Shown here one piece after another: positions 34,464 to 44,691 of a stretch of DNA of 64,000 bases (position 1 is the stretch's first letter; every line of letters starts with the position of its first letter). The notes beneath the pieces are model-generated. The model had not been told where the DNA came from. It ran no database searches and saw nothing but the letters and a program-made list of their open reading frames with translations. The translations under genes and the position numbers were made by a program. Origin of the DNA: Lacticaseibacillus chiayiensis (lineage in GTDB: Bacteria; Bacillota; Bacilli; Lactobacillales; Lactobacillaceae); contig NZ_MSSM01000015.1 of NCBI RefSeq assembly GCF_004123795.1, forward strand, positions 26,582-90,581. Reading direction: 5' to 3'.

Positions 34464-35325
34464 GAACAGTAAAGGACTAGGGCGTGGCATTGACGCCATT
34501 TTCAAAGATTTTGAAAGCCCTGATCTGAGTGCTAATAATACCGTTGAGGAACTGCCACTGGTCGATATTCGACCGAACCCGTATCAACCGCGCAAAACGT
34601 TTGATCAGGAAGGCTTGAAGGAACTGGCGGATTCCATCAAGCAAACCGGTGTTTTCCAGCCGATTATTGTGCGCAAAAGCGTTTCCGGTTATGAAATCAT
34701 CACAGGTGAGCGGCGTTTTCGTGCGTCTAAACTAGCTGGCAAGGAAACGATTCCCGCAATTGTCCGCGATTTTAACGATCCAGAAATGATGGAAATCGCG
34801 GTGCTTGAAAATCTGCAACGCGAGGATCTGACGCCACTGGATGAGGCACAGGCTTATGAGACGTTGATCAAGCGCTTAAACCTGACGCAAGCAGAAGTTT
34901 CCGCACGGCTAGGCAAAAGTCGGCCGTACATTGCCAACTATCTACGTTTGTTAACGTTACCGCAGCAAGTCAAGCAAATGTTAAGTGCCAATCAGCTATC
35001 AATGGGGCAGGCGCGAACCTTGTTAAGTCTCAAAGACAAAACCAAGATGGTCAGTGTTGCCAAGAAGACCATTAGTGAAAATTTAACGGTTCGCCAGCTT
35101 GAACGGCTAATCAATCAGATGAACGCCGGGACAAGTCGCTCGACATCAAAAGAAAAGCCTAAATCACCGTATGTCCGAGCGACCGAAAACCAGTTGGGTG
35201 AGCGCTTCGGCACGAAAGTCAATATTAATGAAGGCAGTAAAGGCAAAGGCAAGATCGAAATTGATTTTACATCCGAGCAAGATCTCAACCGGATCTTGGC
35301 GATGCTAGACGTCAATATCGATTAA
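34453..35325 (+). CDS. parB: chromosome partitioning protein ParB/Spo0J
   Basis: A 290-aa parS-binding CTPase. It has the basic N-terminal GLGRGIDAIF box that stimulates ParA, PNPYQPRKTFD, the CTP motif TGERRFRASKLAG, the HTH LTQAEVSARLGKSRPYIANYLRLL and a C-terminal dimerisation segment (IEIDFTSEQDLNRILAML). AAGGAGG within the end of parA serves as ribosome site. No perfect parS was seen in the window. Confidence 0.96.
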   Translation: MANKNSKGLGRGIDAIFKDFESPDLSANNTVEELPLVDIRPNPYQPRKTFDQEGLKELADSIKQTGVFQPIIVRKSVSGYEIITGERRFRASKLAGKETIPAIVRDFNDPEMMEIAVLENLQREDLTPLDEAQAYETLIKRLNLTQAEVSARLGKSRPYIANYLRLLTLPQQVKQMLSANQLSMGQARTLLSLKDKTKMVSVAKKTISENLTVRQLERLINQMNAGTSRSTSKEKPKSPYVRATENQLGERFGTKVNINEGSKGKGKIEIDFTSEQDLNRILAMLDVNID

Positions 35326-35351
35326 CCGGCCAACACTCTGGAGGTAGACGA

Positions 35352-35543
35352 ATGTACCAATTACATGATTTGGTTCAAATGAAGAAGCCGCATGCATGTG
35401 GAACGAATAAATGGGAAGTCATTCGCCTAGGCGCCGACATTAAGATTCGTTGCACGGGGTGCGGTCACATCGTCATGATGTCGCGCCGTGATTTTGAGAA
35501 GCGGCTTAAGAAAGTTTTAGGTCAGGCAGAACAGACAGATTAA
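35352..35543 (+). CDS. DUF951 zinc-ribbon-like protein
   Basis: A 63-aa protein of the DUF951 family, usually found between parB and ychF, as here. Three cysteines, in HACGTNKW and IRCTGCGHIVMMSR, suggest metal binding. CTGGAGG precedes ATG. Function unknown; conserved synteny suggests it is co-expressed with the partition genes. Confidence 0.9.
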   Translation: MYQLHDLVQMKKPHACGTNKWEVIRLGADIKIRCTGCGHIVMMSRRDFEKRLKKVLGQAEQTD

Positions 35544-35567
35544 TCATAGAAAGTGTGAAATAAGCAA

Positions 35568-36674
35568 ATGGCTTTAACAGCAGGTATTGTCGGGCTTCCC
35601 AATGTCGGTAAGTCCACACTTTTTAACGCAATCACAAAAGCAGGCGCCGAAATGGCCAATTATCCGTTTGCGACCATTGATCCCAATGTCGGGATGGTCG
35701 AAGTGCCGGATAAGCGGTTGGCGCGGATTGACGAATTGATTCCGGCTAAGAAAATTATTCATACGACTTTTGAGTTTACGGATATTGCCGGGATTGTGAA
35801 AGGCGCTTCCAAGGGTGAGGGGCTTGGCAACAAGTTTCTGGAAAACATTCGCCAGGTAGATGCGATTGTGCACGTTGTTCGGGCATTTGATGACGACAAC
35901 ATTACCAGCGTCACCGGTAAAGTCGATCCGTTGGAAGACATGGCCACGATTAACATGGAACTGGCGATCGCCGATTTGGATTCGGTCAATAAACGATATG
36001 CTAAAGTCGAAAAAGTTGCTCGTACCCAAACCAAAGACAAGGAAGCCCAAACGGAGTTTAAAGTGTTGCAAAAGATCAAGCCGGTTCTTGAAGACGGCGG
36101 GATGGTGCGCAGTATTGACTTTGATAAAGATGAACAAAAGATCGTCAAGGGCTTGTTCTTGTTAACGAGCAAACCGGTGCTTTATGTTGCCAATATTGCG
36201 GAAGAAGCCATGGCTGATCCGGATTCCGTCGATTACGTCAAACAAATCAAAGCCGAAGCGGCCAAAGAAGGCGCTGAAGTGATTGCTATTTCGGCCAAGA
36301 CCGAAGAGGAAATTGCCGAACTGGATGATGACGAAAAAGCCGACTTTTTGGCGGCAGAAGGCGTCGATGAATCCGGTTTGGATAAACTCATCAAGGCTAG
36401 CTATCATTTGCTGGGCTTAGCAACTTTCTTTACGGCGGGCGGCAAGGAAACCCGCGCCTGGACGTTTAAACGCGGCATGAAGGCGCCTCAAGTTGCCGGT
36501 ATCATTCATTCGGACTTTGAGCGCGGCTTTATCCGGGCCGAGACGATGTCATTTACGGATCTGGACAAATATGGTTCCGTACAGGCAGTCAAGGAAGCTG
36601 GACGTTATCGCTCTGAAGGTAAGGAATATCAAGTGCAAGATGGGGATATCATTGAATTTCGGTTCAATGTTTAA
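35568..36674 (+). CDS. ychF: redox-regulated ATPase YchF
   Basis: A 368-aa member of the Obg-related GTPase superfamily that hydrolyses ATP and binds ribosomes. Signatures: P-loop GLPNVGKSTLFNAITKAGAEMANYPFATIDPNVG at residues 8-42, IAGIVKGASKGEGLGN near 74, and a C-terminal TGS domain (GIIHSDFERGFIRAETMSF). The ribosome site is weak (GAAAGTG). It is the sixth gene of the rsmG-noc-parAB run. Confidence 0.96.
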   Translation: MALTAGIVGLPNVGKSTLFNAITKAGAEMANYPFATIDPNVGMVEVPDKRLARIDELIPAKKIIHTTFEFTDIAGIVKGASKGEGLGNKFLENIRQVDAIVHVVRAFDDDNITSVTGKVDPLEDMATINMELAIADLDSVNKRYAKVEKVARTQTKDKEAQTEFKVLQKIKPVLEDGGMVRSIDFDKDEQKIVKGLFLLTSKPVLYVANIAEEAMADPDSVDYVKQIKAEAAKEGAEVIAISAKTEEEIAELDDDEKADFLAAEGVDESGLDKLIKASYHLLGLATFFTAGGKETRAWTFKRGMKAPQVAGIIHSDFERGFIRAETMSFTDLDKYGSVQAVKEAGRYRSEGKEYQVQDGDIIEFRFNV

Positions 36675-36729
36675 TGTGCAAGCCGAAAAGTCGCACACGA
36701 TGATGATGACTTTAAGATAGGAGTTACAA

Positions 36730-37524
36730 ATGGCAAAGAAGCAAACAACGGACACGAACCAAACAGTAGACAGCGCTGCAGTTGATCAACAGCAGACTGC
36801 GGCATCGTCCGCGGCTGATGTGCAGCAGTCGGCAGCAACGATGGCGAGCAAGAATGCCCATGTTAAACAAGAGCGGCCAGCCACGACTGTACCGGAAATG
36901 ATCGCAAAGCTGACGAATAAGAATAACGAATATGTTTTCAAGCTGCGGCGTGAATTAAAGGACGGCGGGATGAGTGATGCGGATGAGGAAGCATTGCTTA
37001 AAACAATGTTGCCGGAAATGATTACTGCCCAACGGCAAGGCAAACCGGCGAATCAACTTTATGGGCCGGTGACGGTAAAGGCAAGTGAAATTCTACACGC
37101 ACCGAAGCCAGAACCGAAAAAGCCGCTTTGGTTGCTGGTTGCCGATCAAAGTCTGTTTTTCATGGCTATTCTCGCAGTTGTGTACGGGGTGATGACTTAC
37201 ATCAATCCGAAGTCGCAAAATAATGCTAGCAACAGTTTTGTTTATCTTGTCATGTTAAGTCTCATGGCTGGTCTTTTCTTTGTGTACTACGCTGATTGGA
37301 TGGAACGGGACAAGAAGAATCGTCGCAGTGCCTGGTTAGTGCTAGGTAGCGGAATTGTGTTGGTTTTCGCAGTTACCATTATCGGTGGCGCCTTAACGAT
37401 GCTTAACACACCATTGACCCGAGCAATGCCTTGGTTCGTCGATCTGATCATTGCCGTTGTCGCATATGGTTCCCACTGGTTTTTGCAACATCGGTATCAT
37501 CTCAAGAGCTTTTTCCGGCGGTAG
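36730..37524 (+). CDS. DUF1129 membrane protein
   Basis: A 264-aa protein with a Gln/Ala-rich disordered N-terminus (about 50 residues), a soluble segment (NEYVFKLRRELKDGGMSDADEEALLKTMLPEMI) and five to six C-terminal membrane helices. It matches the DUF1129 family found in this place downstream of ychF in lactobacilli. TAGGAG precedes ATG. Function unknown. Confidence 0.85.
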   Translation: MAKKQTTDTNQTVDSAAVDQQQTAASSAADVQQSAATMASKNAHVKQERPATTVPEMIAKLTNKNNEYVFKLRRELKDGGMSDADEEALLKTMLPEMITAQRQGKPANQLYGPVTVKASEILHAPKPEPKKPLWLLVADQSLFFMAILAVVYGVMTYINPKSQNNASNSFVYLVMLSLMAGLFFVYYADWMERDKKNRRSAWLVLGSGIVLVFAVTIIGGALTMLNTPLTRAMPWFVDLIIAVVAYGSHWFLQHRYHLKSFFRR

Positions 37525-37562
37525 TGGGTTGAGTTTTAAAAGTAAGTTGATTTGCTAATGAT

Positions 37563-37592
37563 GGTCACCTCAGTTAATGGGGTGGCTTTTTT
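37563..37592 (+). terminator. terminator of the ychF-DUF1129 unit
   Basis: GGTCACCTCA pairs with TGGGGTGGC followed by seven T; repeat copy F starts right after it. Confidence 0.8.
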
Positions 37593-37593
37593 T

Positions 37594-37670
37594 AACGCGC
37601 TCACTGACGCAGGAGTCTGCGTATAAGGACCTTGGTCGCAATGGCAAAAACCGCCATCACGCCCAAGGCC
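37594..37670 (+). repeat. interspersed palindromic repeat, copy F (truncated at its right end)
   Basis: The left two thirds of the element are present, from AACGCGCTCACTGACGCAGG through GTATAAGGACCTTGGTCGCAATGGC to CGCCATCACGCCCAAGGCC. The right end, which should pair with CGCAGGAGTC, is missing; instead coding-like sequence of a surface protein begins at 37671. Confidence 0.88.
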
Positions 37671-38137
37671 GCGTTCCCTTTTCTACCGATGATCCGCAAT
37701 TTAAGCGCAATGTTTTCTACCATTTTGAATTGCCTGATCAGCATGTGACGGTGGGGTATAACTGGAACCTGATCGGCGGGGAAACGGCGGATGAGAAGGC
37801 TGCCGTTGTTTCGGTGAAGTTGCTAGCGATTGCTTCAGCAAGTTCCCAATCGAGTTCATCCCAAGCAAGTTCCAAAGCTTCGCAAAAGCCGAGTGCTGAG
37901 TCGTCAGTTGCATCTAGTCGGCCGTCGGTAAGCGCTTCGTCTTCGGAAAATCCATCGAAGGCATCCGCTACGGCATCACTAACCTCACAAACTTCCCAGG
38001 CAGCAACATCAGCAGCGAGCGGATCGAACCACGGTTTACCGCAAACCGGAGAAGCACTCGGGCAATCAGGACTTTTAGCCGGACTTGCAACGTTACTCTC
38101 GGCATTAGGTGCCTGGTTGTGGCGGCGACAAGGCTAA
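37671..38137 (+). pseudogene. remnant of an LPXTG cell-wall-anchored surface protein
   Basis: An open frame runs from within repeat copy F (37577) to 38137, but the real coding part begins at the repeat junction. It encodes a short folded piece (VPFSTDDPQFKRNVFYHFELPDQHVTVGYNW), a Ser/Ala-rich stalk of about 70 residues, and a complete sortase signal LPQTGE followed by a hydrophobic helix and RRQG. There is no signal peptide or ribosome site, so the 5' part has been lost. It is best read as the 3' end of a deleted surface-protein gene. Confidence 0.8.
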
Positions 38138-39915
<1,778 letters not shown>

Positions 39916-39929
39916 TTTAAGATGTCATT

Positions 39930-39978
39930 AAAAGAGCTTACAGATACCCTTGATTGTGGTCGTCTGTAAGCTCCTTTT
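39930..39978. terminator. terminator of guaB (may also serve the converging gene)
   Basis: AAAAGAGCTTACAGA pairs with TCTGTAAGCTCCTTTT. Confidence 0.88.
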
Positions 39979-39989
39979 GTATTTACCAT

Positions 39990-40679
39990 TTAACGATTTT
40001 GCAATCGCGCCTGATGGATGACCTCAAGCACTTGTGTTCCAAAGGTCGTTGCCACTGTTAAAGGCCACGCACTCGCTGGCGGTGTCGCGGCCAACATCGT
40101 CTGTAGCCATTGCGCGGTTGGCAGCAGTTTGATCAAGCGATGACCGGAAAATTGCGTGAATAACAGATTCCTGCTATAGAATTGGATCAAATATTGTTGC
40201 AGTTGCCGATCAGCTACCGGTAGCAGTAAATCATTACTATTGTTACGATCACCCAAGAAAAGCGGCAGCGGTGTGAGATCTTTTTGCAGATCAAAGGGCC
40301 GGTGCTTGTGAGTGGCGGCCATCTCCGGGGTGAGGCGCATCATGAACACAAGCTTGCGAGCCGCGGCCCACAGCAACATGTTAGCAATGCTGACATCGGC
40401 AGACGTAACCGCAAACGCTGCATGGCGTGCTGCCGGGCTGACCAGTGCCTGATGCAAAAGTGGCTTGAGTCCGCCGATTTGCTGCATATCAGGCCAAATA
40501 ACCTGTAGTTGCTGCACGCCGTCTAACCAGTGAAGGTGCGTGGCAAGGCGCAATGTTAACCAGTTGGCTTGCCAGGACAAGAGCCAATAGGTGCTGCCGC
40601 TGGTATGCGCGATATTGACACCGGCGATCCGCATGTCCCGAGGCAGACTGGCGGCCACAACATTGGTTAAATTTTCCAA
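39990..40679 (-). CDS. hypothetical protein, about 229 aa
   Basis: A soluble protein (ENLTNVVAASLPRDMRIAGVNIAHTSGSTYWLLSWQ...) with many Gln, Leu and His residues and no domain that I recognise. I place the start at TTG 40679, eight bases after AGGAGG; a GTG at 40688 overlaps the ribosome site and is less likely. It is transcribed away from the two-component system and converges on guaB. Confidence 0.7.
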   Translation of the reverse strand: MENLTNVVAASLPRDMRIAGVNIAHTSGSTYWLLSWQANWLTLRLATHLHWLDGVQQLQVIWPDMQQIGGLKPLLHQALVSPAARHAAFAVTSADVSIANMLLWAAARKLVFMMRLTPEMAATHKHRPFDLQKDLTPLPLFLGDRNNSNDLLLPVADRQLQQYLIQFYSRNLLFTQFSGHRLIKLLPTAQWLQTMLAATPPASAWPLTVATTFGTQVLEVIHQARLQNR

Positions 40680-40872
40680 AAATGCCACCTCCTTTTAATT
40701 ATGACTAGCTGGAACCCCCGTGACTTTAGCCATGGGATGGATAGGCCCTCTCTCAACGCCCACAACCCGCATTTTCTTAGGCTTTTCGTAAAGAATTCCC
40801 GGTTCAATTTTGGTACAATGGACATTGATGCGACAGCCCTTACCGATTCGTTCTATAAATGGAGTTAAAAAC

Positions 40873-41559
40873 ATGAAGATATTAATTGTTGACGATGATA
40901 AAGAAATCGTTGAATTACTAAGCATTTACGTTAAAAACGAAGGTTATGAACCTATTCAAGCATACTCGGGAAAAGAAGCGATTACCAAACTCGTGACGAA
41001 TCCGGATATTGCCTTGATGATTTTAGATATTATGATGCCGAATATGTCTGGCATGGACGTGGTGAAAGAAGTACGTAAAGATTCACAGATTCCGATTATC
41101 ATTGTCTCGGCAAAAACGGCGGATATGGACAAGATTCAAGGCCTGATTACCGGCGCTGACGATTATGTGACCAAGCCGTTTAACCCGTTGGAAGTGATGG
41201 CGCGCGTCAAGAGTTTGTTGCGTCGGAGCCAAAATGAAGTGACGAACCCCGAGCCGGATGTACTTGAGGTCGGTCCGTTAACCATCAAAAAAGACAGTCA
41301 TGAAGTGACCACGTTGACTGGCAAACAGATCCAACTGACGGCCTTGGAATTTGGTATCCTGTATTTACTGGCTAGCCATCCCAATAGGGTTTTCTCGGCT
41401 GATGAGATTTTTGAGCGGGTTTGGCAACAGGAGTCCATCGTGTCGGCGAAAACCGTCATGGTCCACGTGTCACACCTTCGCGATAAAATTGAAGAGGCGA
41501 CTGATGGCGAGAAAGTCATTGAAACCGTCTGGGGCGTTGGTTACAAAGTTGAGGCTTAG
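40873..41559 (+). CDS. response regulator, OmpR/VanR-like
   Basis: A 228-aa DNA-binding response regulator. The receiver has the acidic pocket VDDD (6-9), phosphoacceptor D52 in LDIMMP, S79 and K101 in VTKPF; the winged-helix output domain has LTALEFGILYLLASHPNRVFSADEIFERVW and ends WGVGYKVEA. Its partner kinase starts four bases after the stop. The gene set resembles VanRS-type systems that regulate cell-wall enzymes. ATG 40873 follows TGGAG. Confidence 0.92.
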   Translation: MKILIVDDDKEIVELLSIYVKNEGYEPIQAYSGKEAITKLVTNPDIALMILDIMMPNMSGMDVVKEVRKDSQIPIIIVSAKTADMDKIQGLITGADDYVTKPFNPLEVMARVKSLLRRSQNEVTNPEPDVLEVGPLTIKKDSHEVTTLTGKQIQLTALEFGILYLLASHPNRVFSADEIFERVWQQESIVSAKTVMVHVSHLRDKIEEATDGEKVIETVWGVGYKVEA

Positions 41560-41562
41560 TTC

Positions 41563-42753
41563 ATGAGCGAAAAAGTCAAACTCACCGCAAAGGAAAAATC
41601 CGAACTGTGGATTGAAGGCATTGTAACGGTGATTTTGCTGCTGATGCTGAACTTTGCGTTGTTAGTGTTGATTAACCAAATGATCGCGCACAATCCCGGA
41701 TTGGAAAATGCCATTTGGGGCGTGAAAATGAATCTGACTTTTGGCCGCGGCGGTTTTCACCTCTGGAGCTGGTCGAATCTTTTTCTGACCATGATGGCGA
41801 TTGCTGATGTGATTGTCGTGTATTGGCGTTTGGCGCGGCGGTATCGGCAAATGCAGATGCGTCATGTCATCGCTGAGTTGCATTATATTGCGGACGGTCA
41901 TCTTGACCATCGGATTAAGTTTGAAGTCAACACCGAACTACAAAAGGTTGTCAGCAGCATCAATGCACTGGTTGATTCGACTGTTAATTCGATGGCGGAG
42001 GAACGGCGTATTGAGCAAAGCAAGGATGAGCTGATCACGAACGTCAGTCACGATATTCGGACGCCATTAACGTCTATTATCGGTTATCTGGGTTTGATTG
42101 AAGACCATCAGTACCGCAGTGATGAAGAGTTGCTCAAATATACGCACACTGCTTATTTGAAAGCCAAACAAATGAAGGTGCTGGTTGAAGACTTATTTGA
42201 ATATACGAAAGTCAAGTCCACCACCACTAAGCTTAATCCGGTTCGCTTCAACATGATTGCGATGCTGGAACAGCTTGCTGCTAGTTTTGAGCTTGAAGCA
42301 CACAAGAAGCATATGCGGATCCTTGTCAGTGGCGAGCCGAATCCATTAATGATGGAGGCTGACACCGAGAAGTTGGGACGGGTGTTCAATAACCTGATTG
42401 TCAATGCGTTGAAGTACGGTCAAGGCGGGCACCATATTTTTCTGGATGCCCAACGCGTTGGCAGTGAAGTGGTCGTGAAAGTTTCCAATGATGGTGCCCA
42501 GATCCCCAACGATGCCTTGAATCAGCTGTTTGATCGGTTCTATCGGGTTGAAGAAAGTCGTTCGCAGGAAACTGGCGGCACAGGATTAGGATTGGCGATC
42601 GCCCAAAGCATTGTTGCTCTGCATGGTGGTTATATTTATGCCGATTCCAGTCCGGAGTTGACGAGTTTCGTGATTCATTTACCTTTAAAAGTCGGTGCGT
42701 CATTGACTGACAAACAAAAACAATCTAATGAGGAAGCAGGAAAGTCAAAATGA
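41563..42753 (+). CDS. sensor histidine kinase, VanS-like
   Basis: A 396-aa membrane kinase with two helices (IVTVILLLMLNFALLVLI at 20-38 and LFLTMMAIADVIVVYW at 73-88) around a short outer loop of about 35 residues, a HAMP-like linker, the H-box with H163 (NVSHDIRTPLTS), the N-box FNNLIVNALKYG and the G-boxes TGGTGLGLAIAQ. Such short sensing loops are usual in VanS-like sensors of envelope state. Its stop overlaps the dacA start by four bases (ATGA), so kinase and D,D-carboxypeptidase are translated together. Confidence 0.92.
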   Translation: MSEKVKLTAKEKSELWIEGIVTVILLLMLNFALLVLINQMIAHNPGLENAIWGVKMNLTFGRGGFHLWSWSNLFLTMMAIADVIVVYWRLARRYRQMQMRHVIAELHYIADGHLDHRIKFEVNTELQKVVSSINALVDSTVNSMAEERRIEQSKDELITNVSHDIRTPLTSIIGYLGLIEDHQYRSDEELLKYTHTAYLKAKQMKVLVEDLFEYTKVKSTTTKLNPVRFNMIAMLEQLAASFELEAHKKHMRILVSGEPNPLMMEADTEKLGRVFNNLIVNALKYGQGGHHIFLDAQRVGSEVVVKVSNDGAQIPNDALNQLFDRFYRVEESRSQETGGTGLGLAIAQSIVALHGGYIYADSSPELTSFVIHLPLKVGASLTDKQKQSNEEAGKSK

Positions 42754-44060
42754 AGAAGTTGTTGCGTGGGTTGATCGCCGCCATGGTAGCGGTACTGATG
42801 ATTGGTGGTGCTGCTCCGGCAGTTTCGGTTGCTGCTGCGGAAAGTAGCGATACGAATCTGGTCGATGCCAAGGCTGCTGTTGCCATTGAACCCACAACCG
42901 GGAAAGTTTTATATGCCAAGAATGCCGATACTGTTTTGCCGATTGCCTCGATGACCAAGATGTTGAGTATTGAGTTGGTTTTGGATGCCATTCAATCAGG
43001 GAAAATCAAATGGAACGACAAAGTAACGCTGGACAAGACGATTTGGTCTTTGAGTCAGGATCGCGATCTTAGCAATGTACCGCTACGTCGCGATGGTTCA
43101 TACTCGGTTCGCGAATTGTACGATGCCTCACTCATTTATTCGGCTAATGCCGCGATGATGCTGCTCGCCAAAACAGTGGCTGGCAGTCAGGAAAAGTTTG
43201 TCAATCAAATGACGGCTAAGCTCAAGAGCTGGGGCATTACCGATGCTAAAATTGTTAATGTCACTGGCTTGAATAACAGTCAATTGAAGGACGCCAAAGT
43301 ACCGGGAACTGGCGATCAGGCGGAAAATGAAATGTCCGCCAAAGATATGGCGCAAGTCGCGCAACACTTACTTAAGGATCATCCGGAAGTTTTGAAAACG
43401 ACCAGCATCCCTAAACAGACTTTCCGTAAAGGAACCGATGATGCGATTAACATGGAAAACTGGGATTGGATGCTGAAGGGGCTGGTTTCATATGATAAAA
43501 ATCTGCCGGTTGACGGTTTGAAGACCGGTACTTCCGATGCTGCCGGCGATTGCTTCACCGGTACGGTTGAAAAAAATGGCATGCGAATTATCACAGTTGT
43601 CTTACACGCCAATGGAAATGCAAAAACGCGGCGTTTTGACCAAACCAAGAAATTGATGAATCATGTTCTGGAAAACTGGAAGACGATTAAGCTGGCTGAT
43701 GCTGGTCAAAGTATTAAGGGCTACAGCAACGTCAACGTTAATCGCGGCAAAGAGCGGACAACGCCAATTGCACCGGCCACCAAAGCCATTGCTGTCGTGC
43801 CGTCTGATACTGGCAAACAGGCGTTGAAGTATACTTACACACCGGCTAAAGGGATCAAAAAGAATACAGTTGAAGCACCGGTCAAGAAAGGTACGACGAT
43901 CGGTCATCTGGAAGTAACGGCCAAAGGGGACCAGCTTGGCTTTGTCGGTGGTGCCAAACGCGAAGGAATCACGCTTAAGACCACGAAGACAGATGAAAAA
44001 GCTAACTTCTTTGTCCTGATCTTCCGCGGGATTGGTGATTTCTTCGGTAACATTTTCTAA
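42750..44060 (+). CDS. dacA: D-alanyl-D-alanine carboxypeptidase (PBP5 family)
   Basis: A secreted, membrane-anchored 436-aa D,D-carboxypeptidase that trims the terminal D-Ala of peptidoglycan stem peptides. It has a signal peptide (about 1-30), the active-site SMTK (67-70), SAN in LIYSANAAMM and KTG in DGLKTGTSD, then the PBP5 C-terminal beta domain and an amphipathic tail (FFVLIFRGIGDFFGNIF) for membrane attachment. It overlaps the histidine kinase gene, tying its expression to the two-component system. Confidence 0.95.
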   Translation: MKKLLRGLIAAMVAVLMIGGAAPAVSVAAAESSDTNLVDAKAAVAIEPTTGKVLYAKNADTVLPIASMTKMLSIELVLDAIQSGKIKWNDKVTLDKTIWSLSQDRDLSNVPLRRDGSYSVRELYDASLIYSANAAMMLLAKTVAGSQEKFVNQMTAKLKSWGITDAKIVNVTGLNNSQLKDAKVPGTGDQAENEMSAKDMAQVAQHLLKDHPEVLKTTSIPKQTFRKGTDDAINMENWDWMLKGLVSYDKNLPVDGLKTGTSDAAGDCFTGTVEKNGMRIITVVLHANGNAKTRRFDQTKKLMNHVLENWKTIKLADAGQSIKGYSNVNVNRGKERTTPIAPATKAIAVVPSDTGKQALKYTYTPAKGIKKNTVEAPVKKGTTIGHLEVTAKGDQLGFVGGAKREGITLKTTKTDEKANFFVLIFRGIGDFFGNIF

Positions 44061-44076
44061 GTAACAACCAGATGTT

Positions 44077-44127
44077 AAAAGGTGGATGTTTTGGACTCCG
44101 GCTGGGGTGCGACACGTTCACCTTTTT
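44077..44127 (+). terminator. terminator of the two-component/dacA unit
   Basis: AAAAGGTG pairs with CACCTTTTT across a long loop, followed by T. Confidence 0.6.
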
Positions 44128-44145
44128 GTTAGGGAGGCGGTCATC

Positions 44146-44613
44146 ATGGTGACTTATCACGAAATCACACCGGCCGGGTTGGCAAATCTAAAGCAGGAAG
44201 TGGCAGATTTGAAGGCCATTCGTCCGGCAAAGATCAAGAATCTTGCGGAAGCTGCGGCTTTAGGCGATCGTTCCGAGAATGCCGAGTATAGTGCGGCCAA
44301 ACGAGAATTGCGGCAGTTGGAAGGGCGGCTGCGGTATCTTGATAAGTTGATTCGTTACGCCAAAGTCACAGCGCCGGCAGCAAGCGATATTGCTGACATC
44401 GGTAATAAGATTAAGCTCAAATTTAACGATGACAATGATCAGGCCACCTATGAGTTGGTTGGCCCGGCAGAAGCTGGTATGGGCGCTGATAAACTTGCCG
44501 TCAACTCGCCACTGGGAGCGGCGGTTCGTCGACATCATGTTGGCGACACCGTGACCGTTACGGCGCCAAGCGGGACTTACCAGGTGACGATTCTTGCGAT
44601 TCAGGCAGATTAA
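44146..44613 (+). CDS. GreA/GreB-family transcription elongation factor (paralogue)
   Basis: A 155-aa Gre factor. The N-terminal coiled coil has the GreA tip LGDRSENAEYSAAKRELRQLEGRLRYLDKLI with acidic residues that promote RNA cleavage by RNA polymerase, and the C-terminal FKBP-like domain has YELVGPAEAGMGADKLAVNSPLGAAVRRHHVGD. The tip has R where most GreA have L or F (G-D-L-S-E-N), so this is likely a second Gre protein beside a canonical greA elsewhere. AGGGAGG precedes ATG 44146. Confidence 0.88.
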   Translation: MVTYHEITPAGLANLKQEVADLKAIRPAKIKNLAEAAALGDRSENAEYSAAKRELRQLEGRLRYLDKLIRYAKVTAPAASDIADIGNKIKLKFNDDNDQATYELVGPAEAGMGADKLAVNSPLGAAVRRHHVGDTVTVTAPSGTYQVTILAIQAD

Positions 44614-44643
44614 CAATCACCGCCAAGCGATGGCAGCCCGTAT

Positions 44644-44649
44644 GCTATA
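44644..44649 (+). promoter_or_regulatory. extended -10 promoter of murE-racD
   Basis: TATGCTATAAT carries both TGC and TATAAT, an extended -10 element, about 40 bases before the murE start. Confidence 0.6.
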
Positions 44650-44691
44650 ATGAAGCTTGAAATCACGGCATATAAAAAGGAGCAGCAGCCA

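Noticed and set aside
35574..36137. A 187-aa minus-strand frame over ychF.
   Set aside because: Lies wholly within a strongly conserved gene on the other strand and has no ribosome site.
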